A DNA stretch of 64,000 nucleotides. Origin: Seminavis robusta. Taxonomy: Eukaryota > Bacillariophyta > Bacillariophyceae > Naviculales > Naviculaceae. A program made the translations under genes and the position numbers. The notes beneath the pieces are model-generated. The model had not been told where the DNA came from, ran no database searches, and saw only the letters and a program-made list of their open reading frames with translations. The stretch spans positions 1 through 64,000 of the forward strand of contig CAICTM010000101.1 of the NCBI GenBank assembly GCA_903772945.1, read 5' to 3'. Positions 1-10,761 of this stretch are shown in pieces; position 1 is the stretch's first letter; every line of letters starts with the position of its first letter.

Positions 1-2007
1 TATGGGTGCATCAGAAGGAACCCGAGATTTGGAAACAAGCACACACAATCTGCGAGTATCAAGATTTTCTCAATTACAAATTAACGGGCAAAATGGTGGC
101 CAGTTCCTGTAATGCGGCGACTCGGTGGCATTGGAATGGAGAAGAGTGCATTCGCAATACTGATGATAATAATAATAGCAAGAAGGGGCTACCCTTGTCA
201 CTCTACAAGACTTTGGGAATTCCGGAATTGGCCGACAAGTTGCCACAAACGTGTCTCCCCATGGGTGCCGTGGTGGGGGGACTCACCGAGGACGCTGCCA
301 AACATCTCAATCTACCAAAGGATCTGCCCGTGATACAAGGTGGAGCCGACGCCTTTGTGGGCATGATCGGACTAGGATGTATTCATCCGGGACAGTTGTG
401 TCTCATTACCGGATCGTCACATTTACATTGTGTCGTCACATCCAAACCTTCCACGGCACCAGGTATCTGGGGTGCCTATCCGGGAGCCCCAATGCCGGGC
501 ATGAACTTTGCCGAAGGAGGCCAGTCGTCCACGGGTAGTATTGTGCGATGGGCCAAGAGCAAGTTGTTTCAACAAGGAGACGGCTTGTCGTACAAAGATT
601 TGGACGATGAGGCGGCTCAAATACCACCCGGTTGTGACGGGCTGGTGGCGCTCGAAACCTTCCAAGGATCGCGGACTCCCGTCACGGATCCATTGGCGCG
701 GGGAGCCCTTGTAGGCCTGACACTCTCGCATTCCCGAGCACATCTCTGGCGTGCCTTGATGGAAGCTGTTTGTTTTGGAACTCGCGCTTGTGTCGAAGGT
801 CTGGCCAATGCAGGTCATGTCGCGGATGAAATTATCATTGCCGGTGGGGCTACTCGGTCACCGCTGTGGTTGCAGATGCATGCCGACATTACCGGCTTGC
901 CGGTTGTGGTGTGTGAAAATGGTGATGCACCACTGCTAGGATGTGCCATTTTGGCCAGTATCGGCGTGGGGATTCACGAGGACGTGGATACAGCTGTCAA
1001 AGCCATGGTACGACAATCCAGACGCGTCGTCCCCAATGAGAATGACAAACAAACCTACAAAAGCTTGTACAATCAAGTGTACTCCAAGCTGGGAGATGCT
1101 GCCCGTCCGATTGCTCACGCCATTGCCGACTTGCGTGGAGGCGGTATTGATGATCATGGTGATGACAAGGCAAAGAAGAGACGAGTTGTCATATCACCTT
1201 CATTGCTGGCAGCCGACTGGTCAAACATTAGAGGTGAAGTTGAGAGGTGTATCAAAGCAAAAGCAAGCAGGTAAGTGTAGGAGCTTGTGTTTCTTTCCCT
1301 TGACGACGTCACCCTGTTCTCAACCAGACCCACTTCGATCTCTTCATCCCCCCTAGCCCAGGCTTCATGTAGATGTCTTTGATGGGGTGTTCTTAGACTC
1401 CCCCCATGCTTTTACTTTTGGACCTCAAATGGTGCAAGCGATTCGACGTTCTTGTGATAATTGCGACAGCCAGGCCGTGTTGGATCTTCACATGTGTGTC
1501 GAGCGTCCCCTTCGGTATGTGCAGCCCATGGCAGATGCCGGTGGCGATCGTTTCATCTTTCAATGGGAAGCCATGGGAGGCAGCGACACGGGCGCTCTGC
1601 AAGAAGCCATTCAACTGGCCAAAGCAGTCATATCCTCTGGGATGCAGTGTGGTGTGTCCATCAACCCTGGTACCGACGTAGAATCAATCCATCCGTTGTT
1701 GGAAACAGGTCTTGTCGATTTGGTAGATATCTTGGCAGTGGAGCCAGGATTTGGTGGTCAAAAGTTTCAACCGCGAGCATTGCAAAAGTTGAGAGATCTA
1801 AAAGAATGGAGGGACCAAGAAAGAGACCGAAGAATGTTTGAACTGTTGGTGGATGGTGGCATCAATGAACACACGGCTTCATCAGCGGTGAAAGCAGGTG
1901 CCGGTATCCTTGTTGCTGGGACGTACTTGTTCAAGCATCCTGAAGGGTTGCGGGCGGGGATAGAGGAGATCTCAGCCGCTCATGTGGAGGCGCGCAGTCG
2001 TGATTGA
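1..2007 (+). CDS. FGGY-family pentulose kinase fused to ribulose-phosphate 3-epimerase (5' end missing)
   Basis: Two exons are seen, <1-1270 and 1362-2007; the gene starts before the window. The first part is the C-terminal half of an FGGY sugar kinase: QGGADAF carries the probable catalytic Asp, followed by LITGSSH and the ATP-site signature AGGATRSPLWLQ. From SPSLLAADW onward the same frame reads a complete ribulose-phosphate 3-epimerase: HVDVFDG, LDLHM, INPGTDVE, EPGFGGQ and LLVDGGIN. The two His and two Asp metal/catalytic positions of that family are present. The donor GTAAGT at 1271 and acceptor CCCAG at 1357-1361 join AG+G and keep the frame through HVDVFDG. Known: the epimerase interconverts ribulose-5-P and xylulose-5-P, and some FGGY kinases make ribulose-5-P. 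Inferred: a bifunctional enzyme feeding free D-ribulose into the pentose phosphate pathway. The kinase substrate cannot be fixed because its N-terminal specificity region lies outside the window. Confidence 0.88.
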
Positions 2008-2362
2008 TTATACACTGACCGATTTATTTGGATCAACCCGCAGCGGTACCGTAGGAGACGTCCTAGCTAGAAAGACGTCAAAGGTAACCTTTGATGAGTC
2101 GACTCGAGTTTAGTCAAAGACATACAGCACCTACCCTACTGGTATGCATGTACACTACAATAACATTGCCCGTGGCAAAATAGATAAACGTATAAGCTTC
2201 CTACTATTTTGGGAGAGCGGTTCCAAAGAGCATGGAATGCTTTGAGCTGTCGTTCTCCTTCATGATAGCAACTCGCTGTAAGTCCCCGCCTCTCTGCTTT
2301 TGTTGGCGGTGCACTCATCACAGGCCAGAAAGCTCCGAAAGCAGCTCCACTCTAAAAGTTGT
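2008..2362. other. intergenic, convergent gene ends
   Basis: 355 bp between the 3' ends of the kinase-epimerase gene (+) and the MYND gene (-). No open frame of note, RNA gene or repeat was seen. It should hold both polyadenylation regions. Confidence 0.6.
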
Positions 2363-3223
2363 TCAAGTGTCCCGCTTCTTGCACCAAACCTGGGCCGATT
2401 CCTTGGCAGCATCGAGAATAGAAAGTTTTCGTTGGAAGATTGGGCAGTGAAATTGGTGGATTGACCAGTGAGCCAGCTGACAGTCTTTGGAGCAGTACTC
2501 GGAACACTCGCAGTTGGGGCACCACATTGTTTTTGTTTCCCCCTTGCCACAATTGGAGCAACGCCGGACTTCTGGTTCCTCAAGCAGTTTCTTTTTCATG
2601 TCTTTCAAGCAATCACAGGGGATTTTTTTGTCTACATACAGGACCACATCGCGCATGCTTCCACAGTGCTTGGTGCAACACCAATTCATACGGAGATATT
2701 TCTCCGTTTCCACCTCATCACCCATGAGTTCAAGAAAATGTTTTTGCGATGTAAGTCCAGCATTGTAAGGGCGACCTTTCTCAAAGAAAATGGCTGCCTT
2801 CACGAACTTGGTAAAACAATTGGGGCTTACAGTCTTGGATCCGGATCTGGCTGCCCCTATAGACGCCAATTGCTGATCAACGGTATAAAGTTCACAGATC
2901 TGGCATTGGGAAGCTGCAAACCCATACAGATTAGCGACAAAGTCCTCGGCTGGATTCGCTTCGACGATGGCTCGAGACAAATCTTCCCAATCCCATTCGC
3001 CGTCATACGATAGATACTTGAGACATATCTTCGTAGAGACGTTATCAAATTTCGTCCCTCCATGACGACAAGAGTGTTCATTATTGATGGCCGCATTGAT
3101 ATCACAGGTCAAGGGAGGGGAAGCTGCCGCAACAGCGCCGTGGTTCTGTTTTAGATTCTGTGTTGGATTCTTCTTGTTGTTCTTCTTCCCCCCCCTTTTC
3201 TTGGAACTGCGGCGGTTCTTCAT
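2363..3223 (-). CDS. MYND-type zinc finger protein
   Basis: A single 286-residue open frame with ATG at 3221-3223. The N-terminus is very basic, rich in Lys, Arg and Asn (residues 1-25), possibly a nuclear or nucleolar signal. Near residues 222-262 lies a MYND finger: C-x2-C, C-x2-C, YCSKDCQ, then AHW-x3-H-x3-C, which supplies all expected zinc ligands. Residues 60-200 have no domain I recognise but contain scattered Cys. MYND fingers bind Pro-rich peptides in partner proteins; no SET domain is visible, so this is not a clear SMYD methyltransferase. Function beyond protein binding is not inferable. Confidence 0.85.
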   Translation of the reverse strand: MKNRRSSKKRGGKKNNKKNPTQNLKQNHGAVAAASPPLTCDINAAINNEHSCRHGGTKFDNVSTKICLKYLSYDGEWDWEDLSRAIVEANPAEDFVANLYGFAASQCQICELYTVDQQLASIGAARSGSKTVSPNCFTKFVKAAIFFEKGRPYNAGLTSQKHFLELMGDEVETEKYLRMNWCCTKHCGSMRDVVLYVDKKIPCDCLKDMKKKLLEEPEVRRCSNCGKGETKTMWCPNCECSEYCSKDCQLAHWSIHQFHCPIFQRKLSILDAAKESAQVWCKKRDT

Positions 3224-4547
3224 CTTTCTTGCTGCTCAGCGCTGATGTACCGGTACAGTAGAATACACAGACGGAGGATCTGAGGGCTGAAGAGAGGAAG
3301 AGCGTGTTCCAAACAGGGTGCAATGGATTGGGTCGGTTCAGTTCTGGGAGGATTGTGGAGTGCAGATGGGAGGAAATCACGGGCATCCAATGGAGTGCGA
3401 TGCAGGGAGCCAATGACGGAGCAGGATTAGAAAAGGGAGGGAGGGCAAGAGGGAGAGGAAAAGGAGGAAAAGGTCGGGTAGAGGCTCGTCGACTGTGGTG
3501 TCTTCGTGTCTCTCTCGATCTCTTCGGCGCTCTCTGTCATTGGCCAATATCTCTAACCCTAGCTAGTCAAAACGTTTGAGGCAGTAACTGTGATGAGAAC
3601 GACCCCGATGACAAGATACCGGTACAACAGTATCCGTATGGTATCGTACACCCCAAGAGAAAGCCTGCTGTTATGCGGTCCCAATAGCTGCAGCACTTTG
3701 CACAGTAGCGACTCTCCCTCGGATCAGGTTCCTGAATGGAGGGGCCCACATCTCCACATGGAGACCGGCTCGTGCCTAGGTTGCCTTCATCGCGTCGAAT
3801 TCCGCATCTGCCCTGTGTGTGAATTCGATTCGACTTGACGGGGTAAGGTGGGCAAGTTCACCAACTGCGTTACGAGCACGTCACTTGAGAGTGTGTGATT
3901 GTTCAGACAGTGCCGTTTGAATTTTGCAGCGGCGGCATCGGAAGAGTTGGTGCGGTCCAGACGTGACTGGTTGATTTCGCAAAGGCTTTGGCACCACAAC
4001 GCCAAGATTGTGGCCAAGCCAATGGGTAGCTGCACTGTCGCAGTACCGTAGAAACTGCAGCACAGTACCGGTAGGAACGAAAGCACTACCGAAGTATATG
4101 TGCAGTATGTTCTATCTGTAAGGATCTGTAAGCCATCTGTCTTGCATGATGGGCTACGGGTAGGTACCTACCAGAGCCGAAATTGCAAACACGTTGTGAT
4201 GGCTATCCTCAGCCGTTGTCGATCTGTATTTCTGCCTTCCTTCAAACGAATGTCCCCATCACCAGCCCTAGTGACCACATTAACTCCTTTGAAGTCCATC
4301 TACTGCAATGTAGAGAAATGCCATTTTCTTTCCCTTACCGGCCCGAGCAGTGTTGTCACTGGTGGCTAGCTAGTTCTTTAGAAGATGCTACATTTCACTT
4401 TTGCTGTGCGTCGTTTGTTTTAGCTTCAATCTAGTGAGTTGTTTCTTGGTTTCCTAATAAATATACTACTGGCGGAATCTAATGGGCGAATTCTCCACCG
4501 TCTTGTGTGATTATTGTTGCCTACTTGCTTTTTGTTCTTTTCATTCA
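3224..4547. other. intergenic, no supported gene
   Basis: 1.3 kb upstream of the MYND gene (-) and downstream of the Hsp20 gene (-). It holds several TACCGGTA-type palindromes (near 3250, 3617 and 4065). The open frames here are short, lack known motifs and look like chance frames. A purine-rich stretch lies at 3425-3480. Confidence 0.5.
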
Positions 4548-5042
4548 TCAAGATCTACCTTGCGTAATGGGAATTTCGACCACTGCTTGCTTGGGCAACT
4601 TGGGAGCCGACACTACGAGAACTCCATTGGATAGATCCGCCGTGGCATTGGTCGCGTCGAGATGGCTGGACGCTCGCACACACTGATGGAATTGACTGGA
4701 GCTCGTGTGATTGCCTTCCTTGAACGTTCGTTGACCATTGATGCATACCATGGCATGTTCCAGCTTGACTTTTATTTCCGACGGGTTGACACCGGGAACA
4801 TCCATAGAGACCGTAAAGAGGTCCTCCGTCTCGTCGACCTTGAATCCTCGCTTCATGATCATGCCTTGCTGTTGTTGTCGTGCCAAATCCGAAAACAGTG
4901 GAGGAACTCCACTTCCACCAAAGAAGCCTCGAAAGAACTCATCTTCATCTGGTCGGCTTTTATTGACGTATTCCTTGTCCAGCTTTTCAAAACTGGAGGG
5001 AGGGCCGTTCCGGCTGTTGCCAAAGAATCTGTCGAGGACCAT
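4548..5042 (-). CDS. small heat shock protein, Hsp20/alpha-crystallin family
   Basis: A 164-residue protein with ATG at 5040-5042, the usual size for a cytosolic plant or algal Hsp20. The alpha-crystallin domain runs from about residue 66 (FKVDETEDLFTVSMDVPGV) to the diagnostic A-x-LSNGVLVVSAPK near 137-148, followed by a short tail containing VEIPI, which fits the I-x-I anchor used in oligomer assembly. No signal or transit peptide is evident. Role: ATP-independent holdase chaperone for unfolding proteins. It is divergent from the oxygenase gene at 5361. The shared upstream region contains clustered TTCGA/GAA motifs that could serve heat-shock factor. Confidence 0.93.
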   Translation of the reverse strand: MVLDRFFGNSRNGPPSSFEKLDKEYVNKSRPDEDEFFRGFFGGSGVPPLFSDLARQQQQGMIMKRGFKVDETEDLFTVSMDVPGVNPSEIKVKLEHAMVCINGQRTFKEGNHTSSSQFHQCVRASSHLDATNATADLSNGVLVVSAPKLPKQAVVEIPITQGRS

Positions 5043-5360
5043 GGTCTTGCTTTCGATTGCTTTCCGCTGATTTTTGTTTTGTGTTCTCGTGAGGCATGCA
5101 ACGGAAGCTGGCAGCTGCAGCGTTCACTTTACATCATGTCATCGTCGCGGTGGGATTCGATTTGATTCGATTCGAATCATCGAATAGAAATAGTCGATAA
5201 TTCGATTCAATCGTTATTTCTACATGTACAAGACCCAGCCACCCAAAGACACAACGCTTCGGTCCAAGACCAGCCACAGCTGGCATTTCTCCTCACTTCC
5301 TCTCCAGCACAAACAGGTGCACGAACACATCCCTTCCCTTGTTATTGTACTAGTAGATCA
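5043..5360. promoter_or_regulatory. shared divergent promoter of Hsp20 and oxygenase genes, with GATTCGA repeats
   Basis: 318 bp separate two divergently transcribed start codons. At about 5150-5215 there is a run of overlapping GATTCGA/TTCGAATC units, several of which place GAA and TTC triplets back to back as in heat-shock elements (nGAAn units). The assignment as an HSE is inference; the repeat itself is visible. Confidence 0.4.
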
Positions 5361-7744
5361 ATGACAATGGCGCTTCTCCAGTTTCCTTGTCTCGTCGGCA
5401 CAGCTCTGCTATTGTTGCAGTTGGCGTCCGCCCAAGACGTCGAATACGGCGTCGATGTGTCGTTTCCCATTCATCATCGAAAAGTCTCGGACAATTTTGC
5501 GTGGCTTCCACACAACCAGGATCCCGCCCATCACAAGACTCCCAAGCAATTCGAGGAAATGGTGGTCTCCCCCTTGCCGGGCCGGGAAGAAATGTATCTA
5601 GATTTTATCAAATCCTGCGAAAAAGCATTTGGGGGTAGGGCGAGCCGATGCCGAATGACCGAACAAGACCGCATCGACATGAGTTTGAGGCAGCCACAGA
5701 GTATGCAGGTATGTGTGGACACGCTCGTTGGAGGAGAGATGAATGGCTGTCTTATGTTAGAGTTGTTCACGGAGTGACGATCTAATCTCACCTTCTTCCC
5801 CCTCCCTCCCAAAACAGAATTACACAGAAGTTGGCTTCAAAAAGATCAAAGCACCAGAGAAAGTCTTCAAGATGGTCAAGGAATTTTGGGAGGCCAACAA
5901 AGACAAGGAAAAGAAGGAAACTTGGGGAACTGCCAATACCTACACGTGAGTTTGTTTGTTTCATGGATGCAAGGTACCAGTTCAGCAACTGGCTAGGAAT
6001 ACACTGACACTGCCATATATATATCTCTCGACATGATGAACATGGATGAAACAACAATTCACAGCAACAACTGGGTTGTCCCAACTCATATGGTGAGCGT
6101 GGAAGACAGTGGCCTCCGTGGGGGTGGTTTCGGCTTGAAAAAACAAATCTGGGATGCTGCCAGAGATACTCTTCAAGAGTGGACCGGTCAAGAATTAACG
6201 GAATGTTCCTTGTATGGAATTCGGGTCTACAAGGAAGGGTCCATTCTTTCTACTCATGTGGATCGTTTGCCATTGGTGAGCTCGGCCATTATCAACGTGG
6301 CCTCCGATCTCGATGAACCATGGCCTCTGGAAGGTGGGTTTGTTTCTCGTGTGTTTAAATTATTCATTCCGCGACAACAAACGGTGCAATGAAATCGTGT
6401 ATCCACCTGACCGTCCTTTTTTGTTTGGTAATGTACAGTGTACGGGCACGACGGCAGGGCCACGAACGTCACAATGGTGAGCAACAACAAATCATTATTC
6501 ATGAAAATGTGTTGGGTGCCGGACCGTAACAGCGCTCTCACACCCTCAATCTACATCAACGTGCAGGAACCTGGTGATATGGTGCTTTACGAATCGCATT
6601 CCGTCCTCCACGGACGCCCTTTTCCATTGAAGGGACGTTTCGTTGCCAATTTGTTTATCCATTTCGAGTAAGTCGTTCGTTCGTTTCTCTAGCTGCATGT
6701 TTAATTTTGTTGCGTACTAACGAATCTTACACGCGGTGTGTTGACTTTTCTTTGTGGCAACTGTGCAGACCGACGGTGAGTGGAGAATGAGGCTAGCTTG
6801 TAGTGTCAGATTTGGATTCAATTCATCTCAACCTGTTGGTGATTCGATTGATTGATTGATGGATTCCACAACAATAAACAGGGCCACACTCTTCGACACG
6901 AAGAAAAAGTGGAGGCAGAGCAGAAGGCCAGAATGGCAAAGGAAAAGAAGAAGGGCAGCTGGATCTCACAGTACAAACTAGCTTCCAAAATGGGATTTGG
7001 AGGGCATGAAAACGAAAACAACGGCCTGCCACCATACATTATTCCTGGAACTCCAGAAGAGGCCAACTGGAGACGTAGTCATCCCAGTGGAAACGTGAGT
7101 TTCGTTTCATGTCATTTGATTTGATGTATATATGCGCTGCTATGGTCTGGTCCATATTGGATTGCCTACCTCACACAATGTATCTGTGTCTGACAGCAAC
7201 GACAACAACAAGATAGGTTCACCACTGGATCCACGCCAGTTCATTTTGCCGCACAGAAGGGTGACTTGAAATCAATAATGACTCACATTGACAAGGTGCG
7301 GGTTATGAGATCTAGAAACCTGTATAGATCGCCACCGTCCGTAGTTCTCACATACATTGTTCACTCCTCGGACTGTTCTCATCTTTATCTGTTGTAGGCG
7401 AAAGAATCCGTGCATTTGAAAGACGCTAACGGCTGGACTCCTCTGCACGAGGCAGCAAGAGGTGGGCATAAGGAGGTGTAAGTACCATTTGAGTGAAGTG
7501 GAAGGAACATGGTAGCGTTGTGCGAGCGGTCAATCAATTGGTGGTGCAGTCTCTCTGACTTGTCTTTATTGTCGTGTGATACTACAGTGTCAAATATCTG
7601 GTGGAAAAGGGTGCGGACAAGAATGCGTTGACTGGAGTCGGGGAGTCAGCTTTGTGGTGGGCTCGGCACGAGTATGGTGACGAGCATCCTGTAGTGGAGT
7701 TCCTGGAGGAGCTTGGTGCTTTGGAAGTTGGACCTGACCTCTAA
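5361..7744 (+). CDS. secreted/ER prolyl 4-hydroxylase-like 2OG-Fe(II) oxygenase with C-terminal ankyrin repeats
   Basis: Ten exons: 5361-5708, 5818-5945, 6065-6333, 6439-6476, 6567-6667, 6769-6775, 6882-7094, 7197-7295, 7398-7477, 7588-7744, giving 479 residues. Residues 1-24 are a signal peptide ending ASAQ. The catalytic core has the iron ligands H-x-D (THVD, about 223-225) and a distal His in SHSVLHGR (about 276), with LKGRF supplying the 2-oxoglutarate-binding basic residue; GHDGRATNVTM and EPGDMVLYES are typical of the P4H fold. After FEPTGHTLRHEE comes a charged linker, then ankyrin units (STPVHFAAQKGD, GWTPLHEAARGGHKEVVKYL). Exon 6 is only 7 nt; it is needed to give the conserved FEPTGH join. 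Intron 6477-6566 is 90 nt and in frame without a stop, so retention would add 30 residues between VTM and EPGD. The exon set is by eye; the family call is firm, the substrate (prolyl residues of secreted proteins) is inferred. Confidence 0.87.
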
Positions 7745-8203
7745 AGAAGATCGATCTGAACCGTATCATCTGATTCCGTTGTCCACACAGCAATTTACCA
7801 ATTCATAAAGAACTTCTCTAGTTTCCCCATGTCAGTGCAACTGGCTGCATGATGTCATACTACAATAGTTTTGTAACAGATGGTGTCATTGTCTTTGGGA
7901 GCTCTACTTGACTGCTTCGTTTACTATTCTATTCTAATTTGTTTTGGGTTTTGCGAATGCCCGATATGGTTCAAGTTCGTCAGCTTACATGCATCCAAGC
8001 ACTGGATTTTTTCAAATCCAGGCTCTTGCTCGGCTGCTGGAAAGGATCGACTAGTCACCCAAATGGCAGGAAGATGAGCTTCACCAAGAGAGGAACGATG
8101 ACATTTCCGGAGTGATTGATGATTGAAAAAGCTGAAAGTCCTATTGTCCAATTTCTCCCTTGATGCTCGATACCGGCACCGTCATGGTACCTGCTCTAGC
8201 TTG
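7745..8203. other. intergenic, convergent gene ends
   Basis: 459 bp between the oxygenase stop (+) and the PLAC8 stop (-). No conserved frame or repeat noted. Confidence 0.5.
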
Positions 8204-8563
8204 CTAGTTTCGTTCCATTTGTTGCTTTTTTACGCTCTCTTGTCGAATCTTTCTTGTTTCATGGACGACAGAACACGAATAGCCCGTGAGAGGGTTCAAA
8301 CAGGCACAGAGCGCCGAGGAAGGAATGCCCACATCAATGCCTCTTCGTTTGGCGGCTTCTTCGCCCAGTACGGCCAGCACACAACATCCCAAGGGCAATG
8401 GAAATGTGAGGAGGCAGTACACCATTCCGTCGCTTCCCATATTCTCCGCCGCTTCGTGGTATGCCAAGCACGGACACCAGCACAGGTAGCAGCAAAGATC
8501 CATTTGACTGCAGCACTGACACAAACCCATCTCCCATTGCTGGGGATTTTTGGTTGTTGTCAT
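8204..8563 (-). CDS. PLAC8 family Cys-rich protein
   Basis: I chose the ATG at 8561-8563 (MTTTKNPQQWEMGLC), giving 119 residues. The open frame extends upstream, but the extra residues are non-conserved. The protein shows the PLAC8 pattern: W-x2-GLCQCC near residue 10, a second CCYLCWCPC cluster, a hydrophobic stretch with CC (PLPLGCC), and the C-terminal LCACLNPLTGYSC. Family members are small membrane-associated proteins linked to cell-size control and metal resistance in plants and fungi. Divergent from U2A' at 9037. Confidence 0.75.
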   Translation of the reverse strand: MTTTKNPQQWEMGLCQCCSQMDLCCYLCWCPCLAYHEAAENMGSDGMVYCLLTFPLPLGCCVLAVLGEEAAKRRGIDVGIPSSALCACLNPLTGYSCSVVHETRKIRQESVKKQQMERN

Positions 8564-9036
8564 CTTTTGTTTTGTTTGCTGCTGGACAGTTGACAGAACC
8601 GATGTACCGATATGTGTGGTCGCGAGAGGTAAAAAACTGGTCTTCGAGGAATAGATTGTTGAAGACTCCAGGTCGATCAGTCTTTCAAGAAGATGTGGTC
8701 TAGACACTACATGTACTCAGTCCTCAACGCAACAGCAATAGGAAGAGTAATGTATTCAGCTCGAAGTTCGAAGCAGCCTGAGAGGAGAGAGTTGTTATTT
8801 ATTTATTGTTCGGTGGTTTTGAATGAAAAAGTGAGAGAGCCGTTGTCATTGACTTCTCGTGACTGACGTGCCGTAAGTCACTAACTCGAACCTTCATGGA
8901 CCACGTCGGCGGCAGCTGCCAGCCATCGATCTGTTCCAAACAACGACCATGGTGACCATGCCAAACCAACAACAACAATAGAAGACCAAAGGAACAATCG
9001 ACCGCTCCATCTATCCACACAGGTAGATAAAGAATA
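8564..9036. other. divergent intergenic region PLAC8 / U2A'
   Basis: 473 bp between two divergent start codons, so probably both promoters. No specific element recognised. Confidence 0.45.
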
Positions 9037-10118
9037 ATGAGATTATCGTCGGAAATACTGAGTCAGGCAGAGCAACGGACCAACGTCCTGGACGAGCGCG
9101 AATTGGTACTGCGAGGTTTGGCAATTCCCGCCATTGAACACTTGGCAGTGACACGTGATGCCTTTGATACCATTGACTTTTGCGACAACCGATTGCTACG
9201 TTTAGAAAACTTTCCTCGACTCTCCCGGTTGTCATCTCTCATTTGCTCGGGAAATTTAATTGAGAGTTTCGATCACAAGAATATTCAAACCAACACACCC
9301 AATTGGACCAATCTGGTCCTCTCCGAAAATCGAATATCCTCCCTCCATGAGGTGGCCAAATTGGGAGAAGCATGTCCTAAGCTCCAGTTTTTGTCTCTGG
9401 TGGGAAATCCTGTCACAAGTAAGTAAACCCAAAAGTCAAACAAAGATCTATTTGTTGTGTTGTATTTTCCAAAGTTAGGATCTGATGCCCATGGTTTTAC
9501 TTTCCCCAGTGAAATCTTTTTCTCCTGATGACCATGGGGATAAGTAAATTATGGCAATTCCTGTGGGGATCCTCTTCATTTATTTGCCTACTTGTTTGAT
9601 GGGTCATACATTGCCTTGCTAGCTACGTTGTTCTGATGCTGATTTGCTGTTCATGGTGTTACTAACAAATCCACGTAACTTTCCTTTCCCTTGCTTTTCT
9701 TTTCTTTTGGGAAACAGAGCGACAGCATTATCGACTCTACATTATCCATCGGATACCGTCTCTCAAGACACTGGATTATGTCAAAATCACCACCTCGGAG
9801 CGAGATCGGGCCAAGCGATTGGCAAACAGTGCGGCTGGAGCTGCGCTAGAGAGTGATGTCCAAAAGGAAGCCCTCAGCACCAAAACCTTTGTTCCGGGCG
9901 AAGGAGAGTCGGCGCAAGAAACCTTTGTCACAAACTTTACACCCGAACAAAAGGAACAGATCCGTCAGCTCGTGGCCAATGCCAAGTCTCCCGCCGAGAT
10001 TGATGAAATTGAACGATCCGTGCAACGAGGTGTCTTTCCCCAGCATTTGCTGGATCGAAAACGAGCGGCCGAAGACGACATGCAGGGAAACGATAATAAG
10101 CGGGGAAGGCAAGAGTAA
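9037..10118 (+). CDS. SNRPA1: U2 small nuclear ribonucleoprotein A' (U2A')
   Basis: Two exons, 9037-9418 and 9718-10118, give 260 residues, close to the 255 of the human protein. The N-terminus (MRLSSEILSQAEQRTNVLDE) and successive leucine-rich repeats (IDFCDNRLLRLENFPRL, LVLSENRI) lead to LSLVGNPVTKRQHYRLYII, the canonical LRR cap of U2A'. The donor GTAAGTA at 9419 and acceptor AAACAG ending at 9717 rebuild the Lys codon in NPVTKRQHY. The C-terminal third is polar and carries a TFVPGE segment and an acidic/basic tail. Role: scaffold that, with U2B'', binds stem-loop IV of U2 snRNA in the spliceosome. The 299-nt intron is long for this window. Confidence 0.93.
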
Positions 10119-10326
10119 GTGTAGGTGTGTGGAGCTTTCTTTTTGTAGCTTGACTAAATAATGTAAGTGACGAGTTTTCCAAGGGAGCTAATGTGCCAGT
10201 CTGAACAATGCGTTCGTCATTGCTTTGAATTGTTATTAGCGCTACTCGTGGCTAGATAGGTATCTACCGGTAGAGCGAATATTTGGGAAGAGGAGGTCTG
10301 CAACCGATCGGTTTCGTGGTGTCTAG

Positions 10327-10620
10327 CTAGAATATGGATACGCTACCTCGGGTCCTTGCAAAATGATCTCGACCTTCGGTCTTGAGACCGGTATCGTCCA
10401 AGCAACAAATTGCTTCTCTGTTGACCACGATTTTCGTGCCCATCAATTGGATGATTCGAATGTTGGCTTCAAAGTAGTGCTTCTTGACTGACTTGCCGAT
10501 ACCGAGACTTGAAACGCTTGCAAGCGGCTGTTTGTTGATTTCGGTTGCCTTCGATATACCGTACGTGCCTTCCAGGACTTCTCGAAGCCTCCACCAGAGC
10601 AGCGTGGTTCCATCCTGATG
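10327..10620 (-). pseudogene. unidentified exon-like open frame (possible gene remnant)
   Basis: On the minus strand an open frame runs from an acceptor-like ACATCAG (ending at 10615) for about 95 codons (QDGTTLLWWRLREVLEG ... HFARTRGSVSIF) to TAG at 10327-10329. It lacks an upstream ATG and I cannot join it to the LRR gene ending at 10762. Codon use looks coding-like (KKHYFEANIRIIQLMGTK). It may be a terminal exon of a decayed gene or chance. I recognise no family. Confidence 0.3.
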
Positions 10621-10761
10621 TCAATATGGTACGTCAGGTGGGTACGGGCAGTGATGATGAAGCTAAGAGATGAATCGGAAGGTCAACAAAAATATCACTT
10701 CTTAGTGAAGATACACTGTACGTTATACATCTTGCCTGCATGTTACCGCCTGCCCTCCAAT

